Origin: JASHPR01 sp963842355
GTDB taxonomy: Bacteria > Actinomycetota > Actinomycetes > Streptosporangiales > Streptosporangiaceae
Reading direction: 5' to 3'
Assembly (NCBI GenBank): GCA_963842355.1
Contig: CAWJGC010000013.1
Span: 124,001-188,000 of the forward strand
Length of the DNA stretch: 64,000 bases
Every line of letters begins with the position of its first letter. The first letter of the stretch is position 1. A model generated the notes under the pieces. It saw only the letters and a program-made list of their open reading frames with translations. It did no database searches and was not told the DNA's origin. Shown in pieces: positions 24,793-33,675 of the stretch. Position numbers and translations under genes: made by a program.

Positions 24793-26193
24793 CTACCGGT
24801 GGCCGGCCACGAAGGCCAGTTCGGGGACGAACAGCGCGGCGTTGACCGTGCCCACCCCCGAGGCCAGGTCGTAACCGGAGCCTGCGCTGAACCCCTTCAC
24901 CGTGAACAGCGTCCCGTTCTGGGTGAACGCCACCGTGTTGTTTCCCTGGGTGACGTCGACCAGGCCCGGCGCGCGCGCCGCCGACAGGGCGTACAGAGCC
25001 GGGTTGATCAGGCCGAGGGAATGGTGGGCCACCTGGTCGGCCAGGGCCACGATGCCCGCGAACAGGGGGCTGGCCTCGCTGGTGCCGCAGACCACGTACC
25101 ACCCGGCGGGCTGGCCGCCGTAGCTCTGGTACGTGACCACCAGCCCGGAGCACGCGCCGCTCATGGCGATGTCCGGCACTCCGCGCCGGTTGCCGTGAAC
25201 GCCGTCACCGGCCTGGTACCCCGGCCGGGAGAAGATGACCGACTTGCCGCCGCCGGTGGCCAGGGCGTTGGGGCCGTTGTCGCCGAAGAACGCCTGGTTG
25301 AGGGGGACGTTGAAGCTGTCGTTCCACACCTGGTCCGGCGCGGTGCGCTGGCCGGCCGGGTTGAGCGACAGTTGCGTGCCGCCCACCCCGGTGACCAGCG
25401 GATCGCTGGCGGGCCAGTCCACGGCGCGGTGGGTGTACAGCAGCGTGCCGGCGGTGTTCGAGTAGCCGGTCGCCCCGGTGTCACCGGAAGCCGCCAGCAC
25501 GGTCACGTGGTGCCGGAACGCGTTGACGTACGCGCTGCGCAGCCTGAGCAGGGACTGCGCGGTCGGGAACGTCTGCTCGGTCGCGCCGAAGCTCTGGCTG
25601 ATCACCTGGCCGAGGTGATGGTTGACGACGTAGTTCTCGGCCCGGATGATCTCCGGGAAGCCGGCCACCCCTTCGGTCTCGGCCACGGGGGTCTCGACCA
25701 GCAGGATGCTGGCGCCAGGCGCCATGCTGTGCGACCACTCGACGTCCAGCGTGGTCTCGCCGGCCCAGCTGAGCATCGCGCTGTTGGTCGGGTCGTACGG
25801 GGGCACGGCCCCGGCCGGCTGGATCACCTTGAAGGACGGCGGCGCGGGCAGGCCGAACTGCGCGTCGAAGGTGGCCAGGTCAGAGCCGATCGTGGGGGAC
25901 CCGAACGAGTCGACGATCACGATGGTCTGGCCCTTGCCGGTGATCCCGCGCTTGAACAGCGGCTGCTCGTTGTACGCGGCCTGGAACTGGGCCGGCTGAT
26001 AGCAGGGGACGGTGAACGCCGCCACGCACTGGGCCTGGGTGGGCGGCTGGGTGTGCGATGCCAGCCGGTGGATGATCGAGGCCGGCTGGGCGACGACGGA
26101 GGCGGCCACGGTGGGCGCGCCGGCGGCCAGGAACGATCCGCCGGCCAGGGCGATGGCCCCGGCGACTCTTAAATACCGTGCACGGTGCAGCAA
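24793..26193 (-). CDS. Secreted S53-family (sedolisin) serine-carboxyl peptidase lacking a propeptide domain
   Basis: 466 aa. TTG start behind CGAGGAGG. Signal peptide LRVAGAIALAGGSFLAAGAPTVAA. Catalytic Glu/Asp lie in SWAGETTLDVEWSHSMAPGAS, and the nucleophile is in VVCGTSEASPLFAGIVA (sedolisin S-x-A/S-x-P context GTSEASP); the oxyanion Asp is in LAASGDTGATGY, and the calcium region is DVTQGNNT plus GYDLASGVGTV near the C terminus. Kumamolisin-type enzymes usually carry a prodomain of about 180 residues; here only about 50 residues (PPTQAQCVAAFTVPCYQPAQ) separate the signal from the catalytic domain, which suggests the domain-reduced actinobacterial subgroup. Active in acid conditions outside the cell (family inference). 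Confidence 0.92.
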   Translation of the reverse strand: MLHRARYLRVAGAIALAGGSFLAAGAPTVAASVVAQPASIIHRLASHTQPPTQAQCVAAFTVPCYQPAQFQAAYNEQPLFKRGITGKGQTIVIVDSFGSPTIGSDLATFDAQFGLPAPPSFKVIQPAGAVPPYDPTNSAMLSWAGETTLDVEWSHSMAPGASILLVETPVAETEGVAGFPEIIRAENYVVNHHLGQVISQSFGATEQTFPTAQSLLRLRSAYVNAFRHHVTVLAASGDTGATGYSNTAGTLLYTHRAVDWPASDPLVTGVGGTQLSLNPAGQRTAPDQVWNDSFNVPLNQAFFGDNGPNALATGGGKSVIFSRPGYQAGDGVHGNRRGVPDIAMSGACSGLVVTYQSYGGQPAGWYVVCGTSEASPLFAGIVALADQVAHHSLGLINPALYALSAARAPGLVDVTQGNNTVAFTQNGTLFTVKGFSAGSGYDLASGVGTVNAALFVPELAFVAGHR

Positions 26194-26367
26194 GGTGCCT
26201 CCTCGGGGTTGGGGTCGCCAGGAACCTTACTCTGGGCGTCGTTGTCCTGACCAGATGTCTATACAGCTTCTGGGCACCATCGGGCCGCAGCCGATTGAAT
26301 TGTTGACGGCGCCGGACTAGGCCACAGTGGGCATGAGAAGCCGCAAGCGCATGCCGTGGAGGTGGAC

Positions 26368-27387
26368 ATGAGCGATCCGCTGATGTTGTCGTTCCGGCCC
26401 GAGCCTGACCAGTACGCGTGGACATTCGGCGGCGCGGCCCCGGTCGCGCGGATCAGGCCGGGGACGGTGCTCGAGCTGTGGACGGAGGACTGCTTCGCGG
26501 GCCGGGTCCGCGGCAAGGACGATCTCGTCTCGCAGGTCTGCGAGTTCCCGTTCCTGAACCCGCAGACCGGGCCGTTCCACGTCGAGGGCGCGGAGCCTGG
26601 TGACACACTGGCCGTCCACTTCGTGTCGATCGAGCCGAGCCGGGACTGGGCCGCGTCGACCACCGTGCCGCTGTTCGGGGCGCTGACCTCGACCCACCTC
26701 ACCGCGACGCTGCAGGACCCGCTGCCCGAGGTCGTCTGGATCTGGGAACTCGACCGCGGCCGGCGCCGCTGCCGGTTCACCGCGCGGGACAGCGACTTCA
26801 CCGCCGAGCTGCCGATGAACCCGATGCACGGGACCATCGGCGTGGCGCCCGCCAACCTCGAGGTCCGGTCGGCGCTGGTGCCTGACGCGTTCGGCGGGAA
26901 CATGGACACGCCCGAGATGCGCGCCGGGGTCACCTGCTACCTGGGGGTCAACGTTCCCGGCGCGATGTTGTCGATCGGCGATGGGCACGCCCGCCAGGGC
27001 GAGGGCGAGACCTGCGGCGTGGCGGTCGAGTGCGCCATGAACACCGTCCTGGTAGTCGAGCTGCTCAAGGGCCTGGCCACGCCGTGGCCGCGGCTGGAGT
27101 CCGACACCCACATCATGTCCGCGGGCTCGGCCCGGCCGCTGGAGGACGCGTTCCGGATCGCCCAGGTCGACCTGGTGCAGTGGGTCGCCCAGGACCGGGG
27201 ACTCTCGGTCCTGGACGCTTACCAGTTCATCACCCAGGCGGTGGAGGCCCCGCTGGCCAACGTCTGCGATACGAACTACACGTCCGTGGCGAAGCTGCGC
27301 AAGGACTGGCTCCCCCAGGGCGGCAGCGCCACCATGCGCGGCGCGCACGAGCAGCTCAAGGAACTGGCCCGCGCCTACCGCGGCTGA
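26368..27387 (+). CDS. Acetamidase/formamidase family protein (FmdA/AmdA)
   Basis: 339 aa from ATG 26368 (GGAGGTGGAC just before). Family features are FRPEPDQYAWTFGG, the metal-site surroundings TGPFHVEGAEPGDTLAVHFVSIEP, NPMHGTIGVAPANLEV, GGNMDTPEMRAG and YLGVNVPGAMLSIGDGHARQGEGE, followed by ECAMNTVLVVELLKG. It hydrolyses formamide or short amides to ammonia and carboxylate. It is divergent from the S53 peptidase; no obvious operon partner. Confidence 0.92.
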   Translation: MSDPLMLSFRPEPDQYAWTFGGAAPVARIRPGTVLELWTEDCFAGRVRGKDDLVSQVCEFPFLNPQTGPFHVEGAEPGDTLAVHFVSIEPSRDWAASTTVPLFGALTSTHLTATLQDPLPEVVWIWELDRGRRRCRFTARDSDFTAELPMNPMHGTIGVAPANLEVRSALVPDAFGGNMDTPEMRAGVTCYLGVNVPGAMLSIGDGHARQGEGETCGVAVECAMNTVLVVELLKGLATPWPRLESDTHIMSAGSARPLEDAFRIAQVDLVQWVAQDRGLSVLDAYQFITQAVEAPLANVCDTNYTSVAKLRKDWLPQGGSATMRGAHEQLKELARAYRG

Positions 27388-27395
27388 CCGCCAGC

Positions 27396-27428
27396 GCCCG
27401 CCGGCCGGGTGGCCGCCCGGCGGCGGGC
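27396..27428. terminator. Hairpin terminator after the formamidase gene
   Basis: GCCCGCCG (27396-27403) pairs with CGGCGGGC (27421-27428), with further internal pairing of GGCCGGG/CCGCCCGG. It lies nine bases after the stop codon, between convergent genes. Confidence 0.6.
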
Positions 27429-27519
27429 CACGAACGCCGCCCCAACTCCGCCATGTGGGCCTTCTTCGAGGCCCGCCCCTGCCGTGACCGCCGCCAGCGA
27501 TCCGGCGCGGGCATCGGGG

Positions 27520-28278
27520 TCAGGGGCCCGGCTCGATGGTGACGGCGCCGGTCTCGGTACTGGCCGTGATGGCGTGCGGTGAGGCGGGGTTGCGGGTGAC
27601 GCCGATCTTGGTATTGCCGACCGAGACGCTGGCGGTCACGGCGTATGACAGACCGCCGGGCACGCGGAGGGTTACGGCGCCGACGTCGGTGGTGGCGATG
27701 ACCACAGCGGGCGCGGCTGAGAAGGTGACGTCAATGTCGCCCGCCGACAGCCGCAGGGTGGCACGCGCGGACGACACGTTCTGGCCCTGGATCACTCCGG
27801 CGTGTCCGGTGACCTCGATCGGCCCCGACACCGAGGCGAGGTCGATATCACCGACGTTCGTGTGGGCCGTGACCTGCCCGGACAGTGACTCGAGCCGGAT
27901 CGTGCCGACGTTGTCGGCGACTCGCACGGTCATCGCCCGGGGCACCGTGACGACGTAGCCGACGCTGCAGGTCTCCAGGGCCGGGCAGTTGCTGTCCAGG
28001 GTGAGCGTGCCTGATGCGGCCCGGTGCGTGGTGCGCGGCGCGGTGCCCCGGAAGGTGATGTGCTCGGTGACCGAGACCTGGCCGGAGGCGCCGCCGATGA
28101 TATGGACGTCGCCCACCTGAGCGTTCACGACCAGGGTCTGCGCCGGTGCGGAGACCGAATAGCTGCTGGTGCGATGCTGCAAAGCCCCGACGTCGACCGA
28201 GCAGCCGGCCAGCGCGGCCGCGACCATGCTCGCGCCCAGCGCCGCAGCGGCGGCCCTGATGCCCCTGCGCCCAAGCAT
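27520..28278 (-). CDS. DUF4097-like lipoprotein
   Basis: 252 aa. Start at ATG 28278 behind GAGGGAGG. The signal sequence MVAAALAGCSVD holds a lipobox (LAGC), so it is a lipid-anchored extracellular protein. The body is made of repeated short strands such as VVNAQVGDVHIIGG, VADNVGTIRLESLSGQVTAHTNVGDIDLASVSG and ATTDVGAVTLRVPGG, the right-handed beta-helix pattern of DUF4097 proteins. Function unknown. Four Cys residues (lipobox plus CPALETCS) may include a disulphide. Confidence 0.82.
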   Translation of the reverse strand: MLGRRGIRAAAAALGASMVAAALAGCSVDVGALQHRTSSYSVSAPAQTLVVNAQVGDVHIIGGASGQVSVTEHITFRGTAPRTTHRAASGTLTLDSNCPALETCSVGYVVTVPRAMTVRVADNVGTIRLESLSGQVTAHTNVGDIDLASVSGPIEVTGHAGVIQGQNVSSARATLRLSAGDIDVTFSAAPAVVIATTDVGAVTLRVPGGLSYAVTASVSVGNTKIGVTRNPASPHAITASTETGAVTIEPGP

Positions 28279-28489
28279 GACGCCTCCCTCGTCCCCCCTC
28301 CACCTTCTACCCGGGCCGCCGGGCACGTCACTGCCAAGTGGCAGGAACCGGCAGGACGAAGGTCATACCGGGCCTGCCCGCCGGCGGGCCTCGGGAAGGT
28401 CAGCGGTGTCGGCGGCGGGTCACCGGTAGGGTGCTTCGAGCTACGCTGGACCGCCGCGGACTGCGTGGGCCGCGGGCAGCGAGCCGAAA

Positions 28490-29197
28490 GTGGGTGACCC
28501 CGGGGTGACTGGCATCGAGCCCATCGACTTCGCCGCGGCTTACGAGGTGGTCACCGAGCGCATCCGGCGAGCCATCCACATCGGCTCCTACCTTCCCGGC
28601 GACAAACTGCCCCCCGAGCGGACGCTGGCGCAGCAGCTTGGCGTCTCCCGGACCACCCTCCGCGAAGCGATCCGCGTGCTCGAGGGCGAAGGTTACGTCG
28701 TCAGCCGGCGCGGGGCCAGCGGCGGCATCATCGTCCTCGACCAGGCCGAGAACGAGGAGCGCATCCGGCCCCTGCTGGCGGAGAAGCTTCCCGAGATCGA
28801 GGAGACCTTCGACTACCGCATCGCGGTGGAGGGCGCCGCGGCCCGCCTGGCCGCGGACCGGCGTACCGACGAGGATCTGGCCATCCTGCGGGAGGCCTAC
28901 GACGTCATGGCCTCCGACCGGGAAACCGGGCGGTTCCGGGCCGCGGACAACGCCTTCCACTTGGCTATCGCCGACGCCGCCCGCAACCGCCTGATGCGCC
29001 AGGCCATCGAGGACGCGCGGGTGGCGATGTGGGTGCCCATCGACCGCCTGCTCAGCCGGGTGTTCCTGACCGCCAACCGGCACCACATGCAGATTCTCGA
29101 CGCGATCTGTGACCGCGACGCGGACGCGGCGCAGAAGGCAGTGGTCGACCACATCGAGACCGCGCGGCGCGACCTGCGGCGGAGCCTGCGCAGCTAA
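28490..29197 (+). CDS. FadR-subfamily GntR regulator
   Basis: 235 aa. Winged-helix domain: VVTERIRRAIHIGSYLPGDKLPPERTLAQ then QLGVSRTTLREAIRVLEGEGY and SRRGASGGI. The FCD ligand domain follows: FDYRIAVEGAAARLAA, FRAADNAFHLAIADAARN and the metal-binding His positions in NRHHMQILDAICDRDADAA. It is a close paralogue of the C-terminal half of the fusion protein at 38365-40164. It heads the monooxygenase-SDR stretch and probably recognises the GGTCT-type dyads nearby (inference). An in-frame GTG at 28505 is an alternative start. Confidence 0.92.
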   Translation: MGDPGVTGIEPIDFAAAYEVVTERIRRAIHIGSYLPGDKLPPERTLAQQLGVSRTTLREAIRVLEGEGYVVSRRGASGGIIVLDQAENEERIRPLLAEKLPEIEETFDYRIAVEGAAARLAADRRTDEDLAILREAYDVMASDRETGRFRAADNAFHLAIADAARNRLMRQAIEDARVAMWVPIDRLLSRVFLTANRHHMQILDAICDRDADAAQKAVVDHIETARRDLRRSLRS

Positions 29198-29259
29198 GCG
29201 TCGCCGGTCGGGGCGGCTCGCGGTTGACCCGCGTCGAAGGAGCCACCCTAAGCTAAGGT

Positions 29260-30906
29260 ATGGCGCGCAGACCGTTGGACATCGACGTGGCCGTGGTGGG
29301 GGCCGGGTTCGCCGGCCTGTACATGCTCTACCGCCTGCGCGGACTCGGGCTGCGCACGCGCGTTTTCGAGCAGGGCACCGACGTCGGAGGCACGTGGTTC
29401 TGGAACCGGTACCCCGGTGCCCGCTGTGACATCGAGAGCGTCGACTACTGCTATTCGTTCTCCGCCGAACTCCTCGCCGACTGGACGTGGACGGAGCGGT
29501 ACGCCACCCAGCCCGAGATCCTCCGCTACCTCCACCACGTCGCGGACCGGTTCGACTTGCGCCGGGACATCCAGACCAGCACCCGGGTCAGGTCCCTGCG
29601 TTACGACGAGCCCGGGAACCGGTGGCTGGTGTCCACCCAGGCCGGCGAGGTGGTATCGGCCCGCCACTGCGTGCTGGCCGTCGGCAATCTCTCTTCGGTG
29701 AAGCGCCCGGACTTCGCCGGGCTCGAGAGCTTCCGGGGCCAGTGGTACCACACCGCGCGGTGGCCGGCCGGCGGCGTCGACTTCCGGGGCCAGCGGGTGG
29801 GGGTCGTCGGAACCGGGTCGACGGCGATTCAGGCCCTGCCCCAGATCGCGAAGCAGGCGGCCCGGGTGCAGGTGTTCCAGCGGACCCCGAACTACTCGAT
29901 GCCGGCGCAGAACCGGCCGCTGCCACCCGAGGAACTTCGCGAGGTCCTCCGGGACTACGGCGAGCGACGCCGGGCGGCCGAGCGCTCGGACGCCGGCGTG
30001 CCCGTCGCCCCGCCGCAGCGGTCGGCGCTCGAGGTCAGCCCCGAGCAGCGCCGGCGGATGTACGAGGCAGGATGGCGACGGGGCGGCATCAACGCGCTGT
30101 CGTATGCCTTCACCGACTTCTTCACCGACGAGCGGGCGAACTTCACCGCTCAGGAGTTCGCCCGCGAGAAAATCCGCGGGATCGTCCGCGACCGCGCGGT
30201 AGCGGAGGCGCTGTGCCCGACGCACCACATCGGCACCAAGCGGACCTGCGTGGACATCGGGTACTTCGAGACCTTCAACCGTGACCACGTGGAACTGGTG
30301 GACGTGCGCCGGTCGCCGATCACGAACCTGACCCCGCGCGGCCTGGCCACGGCCGCCGGCGAGTACGGGCTCGACGCCATCGTCTTCGCCATCGGGTTCG
30401 ACGCCATCACCGGGGCCCTGCTCGAGATCGACATCCGCGGCCGGGGCGGCCTGTCCCTGGCCGAGAAGTGGTCGCAGGGGCCGCGCTCGTACTTCGGGCT
30501 GTGCGTGGCGGGGTTCCCGAACCTGTTCATGATCACGGGACCTGGCAGCCCTTCGGTCCTCAGCAACATGGTCGTCTCGATCGAGCAGCACGTGGACTGG
30601 ATCGCCGGCTGCCTGAGCCACCTCGAAGACCGGGGACTTGATCGCATCGAGGCCTCGGCCGAGGCCGAGGCCGCGTGGGCCCGCCACGTCAGTGATCTCG
30701 CCGACGCGACGCTGTATCCGCAGGCGGCATCGTGGTACGTCGGGGCCAACATCCCGGGCAAGCCGAGGGTGTTCATGCCCTACGTCGGCGGGTGCGGGAC
30801 CTACCGGCGGGAATGTGAGCAGGTCGTCGAGCGCGGGTACGAGGGGTTCGCCCTGGGCGCCGGCGTGCGCGCGTCGGGCATTGCCACCTCTGCCGTACCC
30901 ATCTAA
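29260..30906 (+). CDS. Flavin-binding Baeyer-Villiger-type monooxygenase
   Basis: 548 aa. FAD-binding VAVVGAGFAGLYMLYRLRG, then EQGTDVGGTWFWNRYPGARCD, the BVMO fingerprint FRGQWYHTARWP (F-x-G-x-x-x-H-x-x-x-W) and the NADPH-binding VGVVGTGSTAIQALP; the C-terminal part has LFMITGPGSPSVLSNMVVSIEQHVDW. It inserts oxygen next to a ketone to give an ester or lactone. Context: an SDR directly downstream (alcohol to ketone) and an HSL esterase at 37-38 kb could complete such a route. The specific ketone is unknown. GGTAT half-sites lie near its start and end. Confidence 0.93.
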   Translation: MARRPLDIDVAVVGAGFAGLYMLYRLRGLGLRTRVFEQGTDVGGTWFWNRYPGARCDIESVDYCYSFSAELLADWTWTERYATQPEILRYLHHVADRFDLRRDIQTSTRVRSLRYDEPGNRWLVSTQAGEVVSARHCVLAVGNLSSVKRPDFAGLESFRGQWYHTARWPAGGVDFRGQRVGVVGTGSTAIQALPQIAKQAARVQVFQRTPNYSMPAQNRPLPPEELREVLRDYGERRRAAERSDAGVPVAPPQRSALEVSPEQRRRMYEAGWRRGGINALSYAFTDFFTDERANFTAQEFAREKIRGIVRDRAVAEALCPTHHIGTKRTCVDIGYFETFNRDHVELVDVRRSPITNLTPRGLATAAGEYGLDAIVFAIGFDAITGALLEIDIRGRGGLSLAEKWSQGPRSYFGLCVAGFPNLFMITGPGSPSVLSNMVVSIEQHVDWIAGCLSHLEDRGLDRIEASAEAEAAWARHVSDLADATLYPQAASWYVGANIPGKPRVFMPYVGGCGTYRRECEQVVERGYEGFALGAGVRASGIATSAVPI

Positions 30907-30913
30907 GGTCCGA

Positions 30914-30928
30914 TGGTATGAATACTGG
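30914..30928. promoter_or_regulatory. GTAT-GA-ATAC dyad between monooxygenase and SDR genes
   Basis: A palindrome centred at 30920 inside TGGTATGAATACTGG, in the 128-bp gap before the SDR. It resembles FadR-subfamily sites of the TGGTAT...ATACCA type and half of the operator at 46641-46661. Confidence 0.45.
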
Positions 30929-30941
30929 CCCAAGCCACCGC

Positions 30942-31040
30942 GGGGGTCGCCCGGTGGGCGTGCTGGACGGGGGTCGCCCGGCGGGCGTGCTGGACGGGGG
31001 TCGCCCGGCGGGCGTGCTGGACGGGGGTCACTGAGTGGGC
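30942..31040. repeat. 27-bp tandem repeat ending in the SDR start codon
   Basis: Copies start at 30942, 30969, 30996 and 31023, exactly 27 bp apart (GGGGGTCGCCCGGCGGGCGT...). The last, diverged copy contains the GTG start and first codons of the SDR (GTGGGCACGCTGGAC). The array therefore looks like upstream expansion of the gene's own 5' end. Confidence 0.9.
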
Positions 31041-31802
31041 ACGCTGGACGGAAAGGTCTGCGTGGTGACCGGCGCGGCCGGCGTGATCGGCCGCGAGACC
31101 GTCGGCGTCCTGGCTCGGGAAGGCGCAGCCGTCGCCGGCGTCGACGTGAAGGGCAAGGTCGACGCCGATCTCTTCCTCGTCGCCGATCTGACCGACGCCG
31201 GCCAGGTGGCCGCCACCTACGGCGCGGTGGCCGAGCATTTCGGGCGCATCGACGTCCTGTTCAACAACGCGGGGATCGCGCTGCCCCAGGACGGGTCGGT
31301 GCTCGACACCGACCTGGCGACGTGGAACCGGGTCATCGAGGTCAATCTGACCAGCATCTTCCTCTGCTGTAAGTACGGCATCCCGTATCTACTGCAGGCA
31401 GGCGGAGGGTCGGTGATCAATACCTCGTCGCTCGTGGCCAAGGTCGGGTCGGCGGCGTCCCAGATCGCCTATACCGCCTCCAAGGGCGGCGTCCTTTCGC
31501 TGTCGCGCGAGCTGGGCGTCGAGTTCGCCAAGCGCGGGGTGAGGGTCAACGCGCTGTGTCCCGGTCCGGTCGACACGCCGCTGCTGCGGGCGTTGTTCGA
31601 CTCGGAGGAGGCAGCGCGGCGGCTCATCCACGTCCCGTCCGGCCGGTTCGCCCGGGCCCGGGAGATCGCCGAGGCCGTCGCCTTCCTGGCCAGCGACGCG
31701 TCCTCCTACGTCAACGCCGCAGAGTTCCTGGTCGACGGCGGCATCTCGGCGGCGTACGTCACGGCCGTGGATCCGGCCGACGGCTCCGGCGGCCGCGAGT
31801 AG
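31035..31802 (+). CDS. Short-chain dehydrogenase/reductase
   Basis: 255 aa classical SDR. The nucleotide-binding motif TGAAGVIGRETVGVLA is near the N terminus, followed by VADLTDAG, LFNNAGIAL (NAG motif), the catalytic Ser in INTSSLVAKVG and the YTASKGG catalytic Tyr/Lys, and the C-terminal VDGGISAAYV. Downstream of the Baeyer-Villiger enzyme on the same strand; it probably oxidises the alcohol precursor or product of that pathway. The GTG start lies within the last copy of a 27-bp repeat and lacks a good ribosome site. Confidence 0.9.
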   Translation: MGTLDGKVCVVTGAAGVIGRETVGVLAREGAAVAGVDVKGKVDADLFLVADLTDAGQVAATYGAVAEHFGRIDVLFNNAGIALPQDGSVLDTDLATWNRVIEVNLTSIFLCCKYGIPYLLQAGGGSVINTSSLVAKVGSAASQIAYTASKGGVLSLSRELGVEFAKRGVRVNALCPGPVDTPLLRALFDSEEAARRLIHVPSGRFARAREIAEAVAFLASDASSYVNAAEFLVDGGISAAYVTAVDPADGSGGRE

Positions 31803-32122
31803 CGATCAACGTCTCCGGCGCGCACGAGGTGCACTGAGCGTGGCGCACCCGTGGCGGTCCGCTGCGCTGCCCCGGCGCAGGCACGCCGCGGGCCAGACCG
31901 AGGCGAGGACAGGCTGGTCGGAGGGGCCGGACCGGGCCGCCAAACTACCCGTTGACAGCCGGTTCGCAATGGTCTTATGGTTCGCTGAGTAGACCACTTT
32001 GAGCGGTGGGGCTGGCGTGTGCTCGCGGAAATCAGGAGCAAGGCGATCACATCTGAGACGTTGACAGTGTTCGTGTCGTGACGCCATGGGCTGAGCCGCG
32101 GCGCGCCGGGTCGGGAGGGTAG
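31803..32122. other. 320-bp regulatory intergenic region
   Basis: No gene is seen. It contains TTGACA at 31952-31957 followed by 17 bp and TTATGG (31975-31980), and perfect arms TGGTCT (31970-31975) and AGACCA (31991-31996) that overlap the -10. It therefore holds a probable regulated promoter of the APC permease gene. Confidence 0.6.
31952..31996 (+). promoter_or_regulatory. APC permease promoter with overlapping TGGTCT/AGACCA dyad
   Basis: -35 TTGACA, 17-bp spacer, -10 TTATGG. The dyad arms are separated by 15 bases, wider than the N7 spacing of the other GGTCT sites in the island, but the half-sites are identical. Confidence 0.5.
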
Positions 32123-33655
32123 ATGGACACATTGGGGAGCAAGACGCCCCTGGCGACACTGGACGTCTCCGAGCGCGATGACATCCATCAGCTACGCGGC
32201 CGTGCGATCGGGCTGGGCGGGGTCTTGTTCATCTCGTTCGCCGCGATGTCCCCGTTGACCGGGCAGCTCGGCAACGTTCCGCTGGCCATCGGGCTCGGCA
32301 ACGGGATCGGGGCGCCGGCCGGGTTCGAGATCGGCATCGTCATGCTGGTGTTGTTCTCGGTGGGCTACGTGAAGATGATGCGGAGCGTGCCGTCCTCGGG
32401 CGGCTTCTACTCCTTCATCAGCCGCGGGCTGGGGCGCCCGCTCGGGATGGCGGCCGGCTGGTCGTCGGTCTTCGCCTACGCGTTCGTGGTGGGCTCGCTG
32501 ATCGGCGCGTTCGGCTACTTCGGCAACATCACCATCCAGCAGTTCTTCCACGTGGGGATCCCGTGGCCGATCCTGGGCTTCGGCGCCCTGGCGGTCATCC
32601 TGGCCCTGGGCCATTTCGATATCCGGCTCAGCTCGAAGGTGCTCGGGGTCGCGCTGATCCTCGAGATTCTCGTGCTCACGATCATGATCGTGGCGGTGTT
32701 CGGCAAGGGCGGCGGCCCGACCGGCATCTCGGCGGCCCCGATCAACCCGGTCAACGCGTTCAAGGGCCTAGCCCCCGGGGTCGGCATCTTCTTCGCCGTG
32801 TGGTCCTGGGTGGGCTTCGAGACGATCCCGAACTACGCGGAGGAGTCGCGCAACCCGCGGAAGATCGGGGCGCAGGCGCTGTTCATCTGCGTGATCGGGG
32901 GCGGCCTGTTCTTCGCCATTTCCGCCTGGGCGGTCGTCACCGGATGGGGCACCCACGCGGTGGTCCACCAGGCGGCCACCAACGGCGGCAACCTGTACTA
33001 CGGCGTCACCACGCAGTTCGCGGCCAAATGGGTGACCGACGTGATGGAGTGGCTGATCATCACCTCGTCGTTCGCGTGCGCGCTGTCGTTCCACAACACC
33101 CACGCGCGCTACCTGTACGTGATCGGGCGGGAGAAGATCTTCCACCCGCACCTCGGCCGGACGCACAGCCGGTGGAAGAGCCCGTACGTGGCCAACGCGA
33201 CCGCGGCGGTCATCGAGGCCCTCCTGGTCGGCCTGTTCCTGGTCGTCTGGTACGCCAGTCCGTCGGCGCAGAAGTTCGCGACGTTCGCCAACGCCCCGTA
33301 CTACGAGCTGTTCGGCTGGTTCGCGATCGTGGCGACGTTCACCGTGCTGGTGAACCAGACCCTGTGCTCGCTGGCGACGATCGCGTACTTCCGCAAGCCC
33401 GAGAACTCGCGCGAACGGAACGTCTGGACCACGGAGATCATCCCGGTCCTGGCCATCGCGGCGATGTGCGTGGTGCTGTGGCTGCTGTGGTCGAACCTGC
33501 ACGCGATCGGCGGCTCGATCGTCTGGGTGGACATCATCCCGTGGCTCTGCCTGGGCTGGCTGGCCCTCGGCGTGGTGCTGGCGCTGGTGGTGCGCCGGCG
33601 GAACCCGGAGAAGTACGACGTCCTGGGCCGGATGGTGAACTCCGGGATCAACTGA
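32123..33655 (+). CDS. APC-superfamily amino acid/amine permease
   Basis: 510 aa, about 12 membrane segments. N-terminal ELRGRAIG-like lead-in (HQLRGRAIGLGGVLFISFAAM), then PLTGQLGNVPLAIGLGNG with helix-breaking Gly residues, RSVPSSGGFYSFISRGLGRPLG (the conserved APC loop) and VWSWVGFETIPNYAEESRNPRKIG in TM6-7. A Ser/Pro-rich GABA- or ethanolamine-permease-like pattern is consistent with amine uptake for the ligases and microcompartment nearby (inference). GGAGGGTAG precedes ATG. Confidence 0.9.
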   Translation: MDTLGSKTPLATLDVSERDDIHQLRGRAIGLGGVLFISFAAMSPLTGQLGNVPLAIGLGNGIGAPAGFEIGIVMLVLFSVGYVKMMRSVPSSGGFYSFISRGLGRPLGMAAGWSSVFAYAFVVGSLIGAFGYFGNITIQQFFHVGIPWPILGFGALAVILALGHFDIRLSSKVLGVALILEILVLTIMIVAVFGKGGGPTGISAAPINPVNAFKGLAPGVGIFFAVWSWVGFETIPNYAEESRNPRKIGAQALFICVIGGGLFFAISAWAVVTGWGTHAVVHQAATNGGNLYYGVTTQFAAKWVTDVMEWLIITSSFACALSFHNTHARYLYVIGREKIFHPHLGRTHSRWKSPYVANATAAVIEALLVGLFLVVWYASPSAQKFATFANAPYYELFGWFAIVATFTVLVNQTLCSLATIAYFRKPENSRERNVWTTEIIPVLAIAAMCVVLWLLWSNLHAIGGSIVWVDIIPWLCLGWLALGVVLALVVRRRNPEKYDVLGRMVNSGIN

Positions 33656-33675
33656 CCCGGGCTGCGAGCGGGCGG

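Noticed and set aside
28160..28489. Small plus-strand frames upstream of the FadR gene
   Set aside because: No ribosome site or family resemblance; they overlap the antisense of the lipoprotein gene.
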